64,000 bases of DNA from Clostridiales bacterium Firm_04 (GTDB lineage: Bacteria > Bacillota > Clostridia > Oscillospirales > Ruminococcaceae), in contig LVAJ01000027.1 of the NCBI GenBank assembly GCA_001603005.1, positions 1 to 64,000 of the forward strand. Reading direction: 5' to 3'. A model generated the notes under the pieces. The model searched no databases, was not told where the DNA came from, and saw only the letters and a program-made list of their open reading frames with translations. Below, piece after piece: positions 15,695 to 23,760 of this stretch. Both the position numbers and the translations under genes were made by a program. Positions within the stretch are counted from its first letter, which is position 1. Every line of letters starts with the position of its first letter.

Positions 15695-17662
15695 TCACCG
15701 TTTCGACTGGAACTCGTCTTTGGAGAGCTGTCTTGCGATATAGAGCAGCACTCTGGTGATATCGTCGGGCGTGACGCCGTAGGTGCTGTCGCAGTCCGCA
15801 TTGGCGAGTCCCTGCTCGGAGATCGAAGCAGTCTTGTCCTCGGTCACGAAGCGCGCGATGAGCACGGCATCGGAGACATCGACCGTGCCGCTGCAATCGG
15901 CATCGCCGAGCAAGGTCGGCTCCAGTATATCGCCCTTTGCGGGTGTTGTGGCAGGCGTTGTCGTGGAGACCGGCGCTGCTGTCGTGACTGCCGCGGTCGT
16001 TGTGGTGACGGTTTTGGTCGTATCGGCAGGCTTTGTCGTCACGGCAGGCTTTGTCGTGGACGGCGCGGTTTCCGGTTCATAGGTATCCCAGTCCGGCAGC
16101 TCATCCAGCGTGATGCAGTAGTCGCTCGTGTAGATCTTTTTCAGTTCCGAAGCAGTGGTCAGCTCGGTGAGATAGCGCTGATACCACGGGCAGAAGTAGA
16201 GCCATGCAGCTTTGTCTTTCAGGAGATTGTCGAGCGAGGGAATGGTATCATTTTCGCTCATGACGACCATTTTTCTGCCTTCGGTCTGCCCGACCATAGA
16301 GTAGAACGACGCAGAGATCGCACTCGGATTCGGCTCGCTGTTGTTGATTGCGTTATACTTGTCAATGCCCTGGAAATCGACGTATTCGTCGCCCGGATAC
16401 CAGTTCATAGCGTTTGCCGAGGTCGAACCGGTCCAGATCCAGAGCAGATTGTTCAGCTTATACTTATTCGTCAGCTGATCCCACATGTAGCGGTAGAGCT
16501 TTTTGCAGGCTTCGGGGCCGTCCGCGCCCCACCAGAACCATGCGCCCTCTGCCTCATGCAGCGGACGGAACAGGATCGGAACGCCGGCATCGCGTGCCTT
16601 GCCGAGCTGCTTTGCGAGATTTTCGAGGTCGGCGTCGATCTTCTCGTGCTCCCATGTGCCTTCCTTGACCGCATTTGCAGCGCTGAAATTGGTATAGGGC
16701 GTATTGCCCGTGCTTTCGACATAGAACGCGACTTCACTGCTGCCTTTTTCGGTCGGCACATTCCAGTGGAATGTCACGGTCGGGATGCCGCCCTTGTCCT
16801 TGTACCACGCAATGACGCGCTCCGGCGCATCATCCTCGTAAGCCTTTGTCGTGTTATAGAACAGGAAGTCGATGCCGCGGATCGCGGGCTGCTTGCCGGT
16901 CGTTTTCTGGATATATTCAAATTCCGCCTCGTTGTCCACGAGATAGTCGATCGGCTTGCCCTGCGATTCGAGCGCATTTTTATTATAGTTGTGCGAGCCG
17001 CAGTATTCCTGCTGACCGGAGAGGATATGCTTGCTGTAGACGCTCCGCAGATAGGCATAGAGCTTGCGGGCTTCGGGGCTTGCGTCCGGATTGCACGGCG
17101 CCTCGTCCGGCGAAAAGCTCGTCAGATAGGCAGGAGCATCGGTCAGCTTCACATAATCGAGGAAGGTGTAGCCCCAGTAGCTTTTGATCGTAATGGTATT
17201 CTCGCCCTTGTTGAGATGCACATAGCCTGCGGGGAGCTCCTGCCAGCCCTTGCCGGAGTTGAACGGGAACATGACCTCGCCCTGCGATTCGCCGTTGACG
17301 AGCAGATACTGCGTTTTGTTCGGGTTATCCGGTGTGCCGAAGCACTGGATATAGCAGATGTTGAGCGCATAGTAGTCATCGCGCGGCGCATTGACCGTGA
17401 CGGTCGCAGCGGCATCCTTGCGGTCGATGTAGACATAGCTGTCGCCCGACCAGCCGGTCATGTCGCAGACATTGCCGAAGCCGTCCTCGTCGATCTTCTC
17501 CCATGTGATCGGCTCACGGTTTTCGCAGTCTGTCAGCGTACCGCTTTCAAACTCCGCCTTGATCTCGGTACCCGCCGCGGCAGTGGAGCCTGCGGGGAAC
17601 GAGAGCGCACTGATGCTCAGCATCGCTGCTGTCAGCAGTGCCGTCGTTTTTTTCTCTTTCAT
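15695..17662 (-). CDS. secreted GH26 beta-mannanase with CBM35 and dockerin
   Basis: About 655 residues, exported. Signal peptide (residues 1 to about 29), a CBM35-like module (about 32-160), a GH26 catalytic domain (about 180-515), a Thr/Pro-rich linker (about 527-580) and a C-terminal dockerin (about 586-655) with two Ca-binding repeats (GDADCSGTVDVSDAVL and ADCDSTYGVTPDDITR). In GH26 the acid/base Glu is in RPLHEAEG (about 369) and the nucleophile Glu in VVMSENDT (about 470); both are present. Predicted to cut mannan and attach to a cohesin-bearing scaffold; no scaffoldin is in this window. Start at 17662 is supported by AAAGAGG and the signal peptide; the ORF extends 11 codons further without support. 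Confidence 0.92.
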   Translation of the reverse strand: MKEKKTTALLTAAMLSISALSFPAGSTAAAGTEIKAEFESGTLTDCENREPITWEKIDEDGFGNVCDMTGWSGDSYVYIDRKDAAATVTVNAPRDDYYALNICYIQCFGTPDNPNKTQYLLVNGESQGEVMFPFNSGKGWQELPAGYVHLNKGENTITIKSYWGYTFLDYVKLTDAPAYLTSFSPDEAPCNPDASPEARKLYAYLRSVYSKHILSGQQEYCGSHNYNKNALESQGKPIDYLVDNEAEFEYIQKTTGKQPAIRGIDFLFYNTTKAYEDDAPERVIAWYKDKGGIPTVTFHWNVPTEKGSSEVAFYVESTGNTPYTNFSAANAVKEGTWEHEKIDADLENLAKQLGKARDAGVPILFRPLHEAEGAWFWWGADGPEACKKLYRYMWDQLTNKYKLNNLLWIWTGSTSANAMNWYPGDEYVDFQGIDKYNAINNSEPNPSAISASFYSMVGQTEGRKMVVMSENDTIPSLDNLLKDKAAWLYFCPWYQRYLTELTTASELKKIYTSDYCITLDELPDWDTYEPETAPSTTKPAVTTKPADTTKTVTTTTAAVTTAAPVSTTTPATTPAKGDILEPTLLGDADCSGTVDVSDAVLIARFVTEDKTASISEQGLANADCDSTYGVTPDDITRVLLYIARQLSKDEFQSKR

Positions 17663-17797
17663 GTTTATAACCTCTTTCAAAAAATGATTTATCATCAGCC
17701 CCGTTCCGGAGCCGATTAACCGAAATTTGCATTTTCTCTTTATTTTTATTTGAATGATGCATCCGACCGCAGTCAGGATGCGATTTTGTATCCTATT

Positions 17798-18586
17798 TTA
17801 TAGATTGCTGCTGCGGATTCCTGATGCCGACGCGACCAGATAAAACCGGTGAATGCGTCCTTCCAGATAACCCTGTTCGCGGCAGATCTGTTCCGCATTC
17901 AGGAGTTGTTCGGTGCAGCGGTCAACGGAAAAATCAGGGAACTCCCATTCGATCACCTTTGCAAACCAGACCAGCGCGCCGACATCGGAAAAGCGGATCG
18001 GCAGATACACCTCGTTCTGCTCCCGGATCGTAAAGCCAGCCTGACGGAACCTTTCCGCCTGTTCTTTCAGCGTAATCTCCGGAAACGGAACCGGCACACC
18101 GGGCAGCAGAAGATTCACAAGCTCGCGGTCATTGTCCCGCCCGACCTGCTGCGTGATAAACACGCCGTGCGGTTTCAGGACGCGCTTTAATTCGCGGATA
18201 TCGTAGCTGCCGTGCCGGTTGAGGATCACATCGAACTGCGCGTCATCAAACGGCACCGCGGCTGCGTCCGGCATGGGGCGGAAGTCGATGCCCAGCGGCA
18301 GCAGACGCTCTCTGCAAAGCGCAATGTTCGGCGCCCAGCCCTCGGTTGCAGCCGTGTTTTCGTGGGGATGCCCGATCGACAGCAGAAATTCGCCGCCGCC
18401 GGTGTCCATGTCCAGCAGCCGGTCATCCGGTTGCAGATACCGCCGCAGGATCGTTTTGAGATCCCACGGGAGCGCATCGTCGCCGGATTCCATGCGTCCT
18501 GCGAGGTGCGAAAAATCCCAGCCGTGCATCTGTGCCTGACGCTCCTCTGCGCGCCAGCTTTCAATCAATTCTTGTTTGTTCATCAT
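17798..18586 (-). CDS. class I SAM-dependent methyltransferase
   Basis: 262 residues with a Rossmann-type methyltransferase core: LLDMDTGGGEFLL (motif I), DAAAVPFDDAQFDVILNRHG (motifs II-III), then ELKRVLKPHGVFITQQVG. The substrate is unknown. The sequence belongs to the broad methyltransferase 11/25 group and lacks the zinc finger of RlmA rRNA methylases. Its 5' region is unusual: an upstream 10-codon ORF with a strong ribosome binding site overlaps a long hairpin, as in drug-inducible resistance genes. Start ATGATG with AAGGAG 5-8 bases upstream. Confidence 0.8.
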   Translation of the reverse strand: MMNKQELIESWRAEERQAQMHGWDFSHLAGRMESGDDALPWDLKTILRRYLQPDDRLLDMDTGGGEFLLSIGHPHENTAATEGWAPNIALCRERLLPLGIDFRPMPDAAAVPFDDAQFDVILNRHGSYDIRELKRVLKPHGVFITQQVGRDNDRELVNLLLPGVPVPFPEITLKEQAERFRQAGFTIREQNEVYLPIRFSDVGALVWFAKVIEWEFPDFSVDRCTEQLLNAEQICREQGYLEGRIHRFYLVASASGIRSSNL

Positions 18587-18624
18587 AACTGCTCCTTTTC
18601 AACAATATTTTGCATGCGATGAAA

Positions 18625-18679
18625 GGTGCAGTCTGACAGCGGAATCATGTCCCGATACAGCTGCTGTCAGCGCTGCACC
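18625..18679 (-). promoter_or_regulatory. long hairpin between leader ORF and methyltransferase
   Basis: GGTGCA (18625-18630) pairs with TGCACC (18674-18679) and CTGACAGC (18633-18640) with GCTGTCAG (18663-18670), giving 14 pairs with one small internal loop. The arm at 18663-18679 contains the last codons and stop of the leader ORF, so ribosomes on that ORF would open it. Confidence 0.65.
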
Positions 18680-18699
18680 GGGCAGTTAATTCGTGGCAT
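18667..18699 (-). CDS. putative 10-residue leader peptide
   Basis: Minus-strand ORF MPRINCPVQR with stop TGA. AGAGGAG lies 7 bases before the ATG, a better ribosome site than that of the following methyltransferase. Too short for usual gene finders. It overlaps the hairpin described at 18625-18679 and ends about 80 bases before the methyltransferase start. Role inferred only from position. Confidence 0.5.
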   Translation of the reverse strand: MPRINCPVQR

Positions 18700-18825
18700 C
18701 ACGTTTCTCCTCTTAAAATGGGATTCTTAAGGGACATCTGTCCCTTTGGCGGGGTTTGGGTGCGTTTGCCTGCAAACGCATAGCGAATCGTGCGAGCGCC
18801 CCATTATAAATGCATCGCAGATCCC
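18700..18825. other. spacer with two perfect hairpins after rpiB
   Basis: Contains AAGGGACA/TGTCCCTT with a short loop and TGCGTTTG-CCTG-CAAACGCA (8-bp perfect stem). Neither has a T run. They may form the 3' end of the rpiB transcript or part of the methyltransferase leader. Confidence 0.4.
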
Positions 18826-19257
18826 TTATTTCTCCAGCTCCATGACCATGTCAATGCGGCGCTGATGTCTGCCGCCCTCGAACTCGGTGAACAGGAATGC
18901 ATCGAGGATCTCCTTTGCAAGGCCGCTGCCGACGACGCGCGCGCCCATGCAGAGCACATTCGCATCATTGTGCAGGCGGGTGAATTTTGCGCTGTAAGTC
19001 TCCGAGCAGACCGCCGCGCGGATGCCCTTCATCTTGTTTGCGGTCATGCACATGCCGATGCCGGTGCCGCAGAGCAGAATGCCCGTGTCAGCTTCCCCGT
19101 TCTGGATCTTTTCACAGACTGCCTTTGCGATCACGGGATAGTCGCTCGGTGCCTCATCGGTGCCGCAGTCGATGTACGGCATTTCCTGATCTTCGAGATA
19201 TTCCTTGACGATTTTGCGCAGATCTGCTGCTGCGTGGTCACTTCCAATTGCGATCAT
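18826..19257 (-). CDS. rpiB: ribose-5-phosphate isomerase B
   Basis: 143 residues, full length. IAIGSDHAA at the N-terminus, LCGTGIGMCMTANK with the catalytic Cys region, and HNDANVLCMGARV are RpiB/LacAB hallmarks. Interconverts ribose-5-phosphate and ribulose-5-phosphate in the pentose phosphate pathway. The related isomerases for allose or galactose-6-phosphate cannot be fully excluded. It lies 27 bases after tsaB on the same strand. Confidence 0.92.
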   Translation of the reverse strand: MIAIGSDHAAADLRKIVKEYLEDQEMPYIDCGTDEAPSDYPVIAKAVCEKIQNGEADTGILLCGTGIGMCMTANKMKGIRAAVCSETYSAKFTRLHNDANVLCMGARVVGSGLAKEILDAFLFTEFEGGRHQRRIDMVMELEK

Positions 19258-19284
19258 AATTCATGTACCTCCTGAATTTTTCTG

Positions 19285-19932
19285 TTATCCGATCTTGACC
19301 TGCTGCAAATAGCTGACAGCGAGCTGATCGGGTGAAACGGGCGTTTTGTGCATAGCCGCCATTGCGATGCCGCAGGCGGACTGGTCGCGTAGGTGCATCG
19401 GCGCATCGAGGAAGCCCTCATAGCTCTGCCGCAGGATCGCGGCGCCGTCCCCGATGACCATGACGGGTTCATTGTAATGTTCGATCTGTGCGGCGATATC
19501 GCCGGCTTCGAGGATGCAGTCTTCGGTCAGGCGTGTGATCTCCCCGCCGCTGCTCTCAAAAAATGCGCAGTAGCAGAGATTTTTGCGCGCGGCGAGGCAT
19601 GCGCAGAGGATGCCTGTCCTGCCGCAGAGATTCCACGCGAGCCCTTCCAGCGTGGAAACGCCGACGCATTGTTTTTCTCCGGCAAATGCCAGCGCCTGCA
19701 CCGCAGAAATGCCGATGCGCAGACCGGTATACGAGCCCGGACCGTCCGCGACCGCAAAAACGTCCACATCTTGCACGGAATGTCCCGTATCTGCGAGCAA
19801 TTGCTTTGTCATCGGAAGCAGGATCTGCGAATGTGCCCGCTGGGTATAGAGCATCCGGTAACCGAGCAGCGTCCCGTTTTCCGCGAGCGCGCAGGAAGCG
19901 GTTTTGCCCGAGGTGTCAATCGCCAAAAGCAT
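19285..19932 (-). CDS. tsaB: tRNA threonylcarbamoyladenosine biosynthesis protein TsaB
   Basis: About 215 residues, an ASKHA-fold partner of TsaD in t6A37 tRNA modification. MLLAIDTSGKTASCAL, the ADGPGSYTGLRIG segment and GVSTLEGLAW are typical. The second Met (19932) fits family starts better than the ATG at 19944, which sits directly on the ribosome site. Overlaps the end of tsaE; tsaD is outside this window. Confidence 0.93.
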   Translation of the reverse strand: MLLAIDTSGKTASCALAENGTLLGYRMLYTQRAHSQILLPMTKQLLADTGHSVQDVDVFAVADGPGSYTGLRIGISAVQALAFAGEKQCVGVSTLEGLAWNLCGRTGILCACLAARKNLCYCAFFESSGGEITRLTEDCILEAGDIAAQIEHYNEPVMVIGDGAAILRQSYEGFLDAPMHLRDQSACGIAMAAMHKTPVSPDQLAVSYLQQVKIG

Positions 19933-20362
19933 CAAGCAGCTCATCTCCTTCCAGTGTGATCTCCCGCGGCTGATCGCCGCTGCCGCTGATCGTGATTTTA
20001 AGCAGCGGTTCCGGCAGTTCTTCCGCGATATTCTCCGCCCATTCGATCACAAAGACCGCATCTTCGAGCGGATAGTCCCAGAAGCCGGTCGTTTCGAGTG
20101 CTTCGGGGGAGTTGACGCGATACATATCGAAATGGTACACCGAAATACAGTCCGGCGCATGGTATTCATTGACAAGCGCGAAGGTCGGCGAGCTGACGAT
20201 ATCGGGCAGACCGAGCCCTTCCGCGAGCCCTCTGGTAAAGGTCGTTTTGCCGGCGCCGAGCCCGCCGAAAAAGGCGATGCAGGTGCCGGGGCGGAGCGCC
20301 GCGCCGATTTTCTTCGCAAGCGCGTGCGTTTCCGCAGGGGAGTGCGTCACAAAAGTTTGCAT
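19916..20362 (-). CDS. tsaE: tRNA threonylcarbamoyladenosine biosynthesis ATPase TsaE
   Basis: 148 residues with a P-loop GGLGAGKTTFTRGLAEGLG and the family segment VSSPTFALVNEY. Works with TsaB and TsaD in t6A formation. It starts 5 bases after the preceding ORF and overlaps tsaB, forming one operon. Confidence 0.94.
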   Translation of the reverse strand: MQTFVTHSPAETHALAKKIGAALRPGTCIAFFGGLGAGKTTFTRGLAEGLGLPDIVSSPTFALVNEYHAPDCISVYHFDMYRVNSPEALETTGFWDYPLEDAVFVIEWAENIAEELPEPLLKITISGSGDQPREITLEGDELLDAFGD

Positions 20363-20366
20363 ATGT

Positions 20367-21092
20367 TCAGTCCTGTTTCATAGAATAGTACACCGTGACG
20401 GCGTAAGCCTGCTGTTCTGGCAGACGCTTTGCTTTCACGGCAAGGATCTCTTTGCAGTCTGGCGCGAGCGGTTCGGGCAGCTGATCCGACAGGAGCTTTG
20501 CCATGCCGCAGACCTCGCCCTCCCATTGCAGCGGATAGAACCCGCAGCTTTCCAGCGTGACCGCCCAGATCTCGGATTCGACCGTTTCCGCCGTCACGCG
20601 GAACGTGACCGCGCCGGCAGCCGGATCCTTCCCGAACAGTCTTGCGGTTTTCATCTCATGCTTCCGCAGACGCTTTGCGATCTGTGCGGTGAGCTCGGCG
20701 AGCTGCTGTTTCCAGTCAGACTGCAAGATCTTCTGAAAGGAAATGCCGCAGTGCGATTCGGAGAACGATGCGGGAACCTGAATCACGGCATCGGTACGCG
20801 TTTTCGTCATGATGTTGTACTTGCCGTCGTGCTCCTCGGTTTTTTCCTCGGAGAGTACGGCAGCGGGGTAGCTGATATTCAGCGACGGGAACCGTTCGCC
20901 GAGTCCGCGGACAGCCGCCGCATTGATTTCGAGTTCGGGGCTGAGCTGTTTGACGGGCAGCGGCGTATCATTCTGATTCCGGAAGGTGACAGCGATGCCG
21001 ATGACTTTTGTGATCGTGAAATCGCTGCCGTCCGACTGCATTGCCTGCGTGAACAGTTCTTCGCAGAGTGCTTCGGTGGATAATGCGGACAT
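20367..21092 (-). CDS. uncharacterised protein upstream of tsaE
   Basis: About 241 residues, no signal peptide or membrane segment, no family recognised. Mixed alpha/beta composition with a basic helix (AQIAKRLRKHEMKTARLFG) near the middle. The start at 21092 is chosen because AGGAGG lies 7 bases upstream; the open frame extends to 21248 without a ribosome site. The gap to tsaE is 4 bases, so it is probably co-transcribed with tsaE-tsaB-rpiB. Confidence 0.75.
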   Translation of the reverse strand: MSALSTEALCEELFTQAMQSDGSDFTITKVIGIAVTFRNQNDTPLPVKQLSPELEINAAAVRGLGERFPSLNISYPAAVLSEEKTEEHDGKYNIMTKTRTDAVIQVPASFSESHCGISFQKILQSDWKQQLAELTAQIAKRLRKHEMKTARLFGKDPAAGAVTFRVTAETVESEIWAVTLESCGFYPLQWEGEVCGMAKLLSDQLPEPLAPDCKEILAVKAKRLPEQQAYAVTVYYSMKQD

Positions 21093-21227
21093 TTTATCGC
21101 CTCCTGACTGCTGATACCCATACACATTTATTATAGCAGTATCCGCGCGTAAAGTCAAGTATTCAATCATCCCCACTGTATAAGCGATCGGCATTTCTGC
21201 ATTGTCATGATCCCGCATGCGATCCGA

Positions 21228-21256
21228 TTGCAAAATCAGCGGTTTCATGGTATAAT
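21228..21256 (+). promoter_or_regulatory. promoter of the SpoU methyltransferase gene
   Basis: TTGCAA (21228-21233), spacer 17, TATAAT (21251-21256), followed by GGAGAGGAG before the ATG at 21287. Confidence 0.8.
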
Positions 21257-21286
21257 AGACCTATCAAACGGGAGAGGAGCAACGAA

Positions 21287-22123
21287 ATGCAGAACCGGAA
21301 ACAGATCACCGCGCTGTCAGAATCCCCGTGGCAGGATTATCTTGCCTGCTCGGAAACGCAGCTTTATCATTATTTTGAGCCGGAGCAGGGGATTTTTCTT
21401 GCGGAGAGCCCGAATGTCATCGAACGCGCAGTCAGCGGGGGATATCAGCCGCTTTCCTTTCTGATCGACATCACGCAGCTTTCGGCGCAGACCGAACAGA
21501 TCCTTTCGCAGTTTCCGGATGTTCCGGTTTATCTTGCGGAGCCGGCGGTCATGAACTCGGTGAGCGGCGTGCATCTGACGCGGGGCGTATTGTGTGCAAT
21601 GCGGCGTCATCCGGCAGCATATTCGCCGGATCTGACTGCAAATGCGCACCGGATCGCCGTGCTGGAAAACGTCATGAACCCGACAAATCTCGGCGCGATC
21701 TTCCGCTCTGCGGCAGCGCTCGGCATGGATGCGGTGCTGCTGACATCGGGCTGCACCGATCCGCTTTACCGGCGTTCTGCGCGCGTCAGCATGGGAACGG
21801 TCTTTCAGGTGCCGTGGGGGTATCTGCCGGATGCGCCGGATGCAGCGCAGGCGGTCACGATGCTGCGGGAGCGCGGATTCGTAACGGCAGCAATGGCGCT
21901 GCGGGATGATTCGGTCAGCATTGCAGATCCTCGGCTCGGTTCTGCGGAGAAGCTGGCAGTCGTGCTCGGCACAGAGGGCGAGGGCTTGTCTGATGCGACG
22001 ATCTCTGCCTGCGATCACACCGTCCGCATCCCGATGTCGCACGGCGTCGATTCGCTGAATGTCGCCGCAGCGAGTGCGGTCGCGTTCTGGGCGCTGCAGA
22101 AACAGCCGGACGGCTCGTGCTGA
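21287..22123 (+). CDS. SpoU (TrmH) family RNA 2'-O-methyltransferase
   Basis: 278 residues with an N-terminal substrate-binding part and a C-terminal SPOUT knot domain. Motif 1 NVMNPTNLGAIFRSAAALG, motif 2 VLGTEGEGL and motif 3 IPMSHGVDSLNVAAA are intact. Probably methylates rRNA or tRNA ribose; the exact site cannot be told. Monocistronic under its own promoter. Confidence 0.9.
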   Translation: MQNRKQITALSESPWQDYLACSETQLYHYFEPEQGIFLAESPNVIERAVSGGYQPLSFLIDITQLSAQTEQILSQFPDVPVYLAEPAVMNSVSGVHLTRGVLCAMRRHPAAYSPDLTANAHRIAVLENVMNPTNLGAIFRSAAALGMDAVLLTSGCTDPLYRRSARVSMGTVFQVPWGYLPDAPDAAQAVTMLRERGFVTAAMALRDDSVSIADPRLGSAEKLAVVLGTEGEGLSDATISACDHTVRIPMSHGVDSLNVAAASAVAFWALQKQPDGSC

Positions 22124-22147
22124 CGCGGAAAATCGGCGCTTGGCTTA

Positions 22148-22176
22148 TTGACAAATATTTGCGGATGTGCTATAAT
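22148..22176 (+). promoter_or_regulatory. promoter of thiT
   Basis: Perfect consensus: TTGACA (22148-22153), spacer 17, TATAAT (22171-22176). Confidence 0.92.
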
Positions 22177-22189
22177 ATGCATGCTGATG

Positions 22190-22284
22190 CAGGGGAGCTT
22201 GTGCGACAGGCTGAGAGGGCGCGCGGTACGCGCCGACCTGAAACCTGATGCGGGTAATGCCGCCGTAGGGATCGCAGGATCAGT
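22190..22284 (+). ncRNA. TPP (THI-box) riboswitch aptamer
   Basis: Carries the hallmark pieces in order: GGGGAGC...GCTGAGAGGG, a GCGCG/CGCGC variable stem, ACCTGA, and GATGCGGGTAATGCCG followed by CGTAGGGA. Senses thiamine pyrophosphate and is expected to switch off thiT by termination when TPP is high. Located right after a perfect promoter and before a terminator. Confidence 0.95.
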
Positions 22285-22291
22285 ATGCCGC

Positions 22292-22320
22292 CCCGCCGCG
22301 TTTGTGCGGGGACTTTTTAT
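22292..22320 (+). terminator. expression-platform terminator of the TPP riboswitch
   Basis: CCCCGC stem closing on GCGGGG and followed by ACTTTTTAT, placed between the aptamer and thiT. Confidence 0.85.
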
Positions 22321-22368
22321 GCCCTTTTGCGGATGCGGAATCCAAAAAAATGAAAGGGACTGATTTTC

Positions 22369-22974
22369 ATGAAAAACAGCAAGACCAAAATGCTCGTAGA
22401 GGGCGCGATGATGCTTGCGCTGGCGATCGTGCTGAGCCTGATCACGCCGTTCCAGAAGCTGCTGCCGTTCGGCGGCTCCATTACGCTTGTTTCGATGCTG
22501 CCGATCTGTATTTTCAGCATCAAATACGGCGTTGCAAAGGGCTTGGGCGTGTCATTCCTGTTCGCGGTGTTCCAGTTTGCGCAGGGCACGATCAAGGACG
22601 GCTTGTTCGGCTGGGGACTGACCGTCGGCATGCTGATCGCCTGCATTGTGTTCGATTATTTCCTTGCATACACCGTGCTCGGTTTAGCAGGATTTGCGCG
22701 CAAAAAGGGACTCGGCGGCTGGATCACGGGCATTGTCATTGCGCTGACGCTGCGGTTCCTCTGCCACTTTATCAGCGGTGTTTACGTGTTCGCATCGACG
22801 GGCAAGATCTGGGACGATCTGGATTTTGTTGCGGACAATAAATATGTATACAGCCTTGTGTACAATGCGGCGTACATGGTGCCGGAGATCATCCTGACGA
22901 TCATCGTCACGGTGATTCTGTTCAAGATCCCGCAGGTGCGCAGACTGCTCACCGATGAAGGCGCAGAGGCGTAA
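22369..22974 (+). CDS. thiT: ECF transporter thiamine-binding S component ThiT
   Basis: 201 residues, about six membrane helices. The basic N-terminus MKNSKTKMLVEGAMMLA, the acidic/aromatic loop near GKIWDDL and the pattern GVAKGLGVSFLFAVFQFAQG fit ThiT. It captures thiamine and needs the shared EcfA/A'/T module, which is not in this window. The TPP riboswitch directly upstream supports the substrate. Confidence 0.95.
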   Translation: MKNSKTKMLVEGAMMLALAIVLSLITPFQKLLPFGGSITLVSMLPICIFSIKYGVAKGLGVSFLFAVFQFAQGTIKDGLFGWGLTVGMLIACIVFDYFLAYTVLGLAGFARKKGLGGWITGIVIALTLRFLCHFISGVYVFASTGKIWDDLDFVADNKYVYSLVYNAAYMVPEIILTIIVTVILFKIPQVRRLLTDEGAEA

Positions 22975-22994
22975 CGGTTTTCTATCACAAAAAA

Positions 22995-23029
22995 AGCAGC
23001 AGGTGCGAACAAAACACCTGCTGCTTTTT
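22995..23029. terminator. bidirectional terminator between thiT and hsp20
   Basis: AGCAGCAGGTG and its perfect complement around a 9-base loop, with A run before and T run after. Confidence 0.9.
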
Positions 23030-23047
23030 CATTATGGGATTCCTTTA

Positions 23048-23470
23048 TCATCCCTCGATCTGGATCAACCGCTTGGTTTCGGCTTCCGGCTGCGGCTCCT
23101 TTTTGGGGATCGTCAGCTTGAGCACACCGTTCTCGAATTTCGCCTTGATATCGTTTTCCGTGACGGTCTCGCCGACATAGAAGCTTCTGGAATACGATCC
23201 GGAGAAGCGCTCGCGGCGCAGATATCTGCCGTTGTCGTCCTGCTGATCGTTCTGCTGTGCAGTCGTTGCAGTGATATTGAGATAGCCGTCCTTCAGTTCG
23301 GCGGTCACATTTTCCTTCTCGATGCCGGGAAGGTCGATGAGCAGGCTGTAATCCTGATCGGATTCGAGTACATCCGTTTTCATCAGCTGTGCGGCATTCC
23401 GCCCGCCGTTGAACGGATACTCAAAAAAGTCATCAAACACATTTCTTCTAAATACACTCGGTACGAACAT
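23048..23470 (-). CDS. small heat-shock protein, Hsp20/alpha-crystallin
   Basis: 140 residues with an alpha-crystallin domain (about 30-130). It includes DYSLLIDLPGIEKENVTAEL and the family motif ENGVLKLTIPK near the C-terminus. An ATP-independent holdase chaperone in the cytosol. A CIRCE element overlaps its promoter, so HrcA control is expected. Confidence 0.95.
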   Translation of the reverse strand: MFVPSVFRRNVFDDFFEYPFNGGRNAAQLMKTDVLESDQDYSLLIDLPGIEKENVTAELKDGYLNITATTAQQNDQQDDNGRYLRRERFSGSYSRSFYVGETVTENDIKAKFENGVLKLTIPKKEPQPEAETKRLIQIEG

Positions 23471-23562
23471 AACGCAAAACTCCTTCCGATAATTTGAAAC
23501 AGATTCTTTGGAGCATCGGGGATGAACCCCGCTTTCCGGTATTCTTCCCTTGCTCTGATGCT

Positions 23563-23591
23563 ATTATACATCCAAAAATTAGCACTGTCAA
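23563..23591 (-). promoter_or_regulatory. promoter of hsp20
   Basis: Perfect TTGACA (23591-23586), spacer 17, TATAAT (23568-23563). Confidence 0.9.
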
Positions 23592-23605
23592 GGTGAGAAT
23601 GCTAA
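23579..23605. promoter_or_regulatory. CIRCE operator (HrcA site)
   Basis: TTAGCACTG, 9 bases, GAATGCTAA: a match to TTAGCACTC-N9-GAGTGCTAA with one changed base in each arm. It covers the -35 box of the hsp20 promoter, the right place for repression. Confidence 0.85.
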
Positions 23606-23681
23606 TTCTCAGTTCCGCGTCACAATCTTTCACGAACCGGACACTTTTTCACGCGATTTTCCTTATATTTTTATGAAGTCA

Positions 23682-23710
23682 TTGACAAAGCCGGCATTTC
23701 AAGTTATAAT
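23682..23710 (+). promoter_or_regulatory. promoter of the flippase-like gene
   Basis: TTGACA (23682-23687), spacer 17, TATAAT (23705-23710). Confidence 0.9.
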
Positions 23711-23760
23711 AAGATGCGGCGCGGTTCTGCGTGCCGACGATTTCGGAAAGGGGAGCCTGC

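Noticed and set aside
22302-22841. Frame-shifted ORF overlapping thiT
   Set aside because: ThiT is full length with membrane helices and a riboswitch; the other frame has no support.
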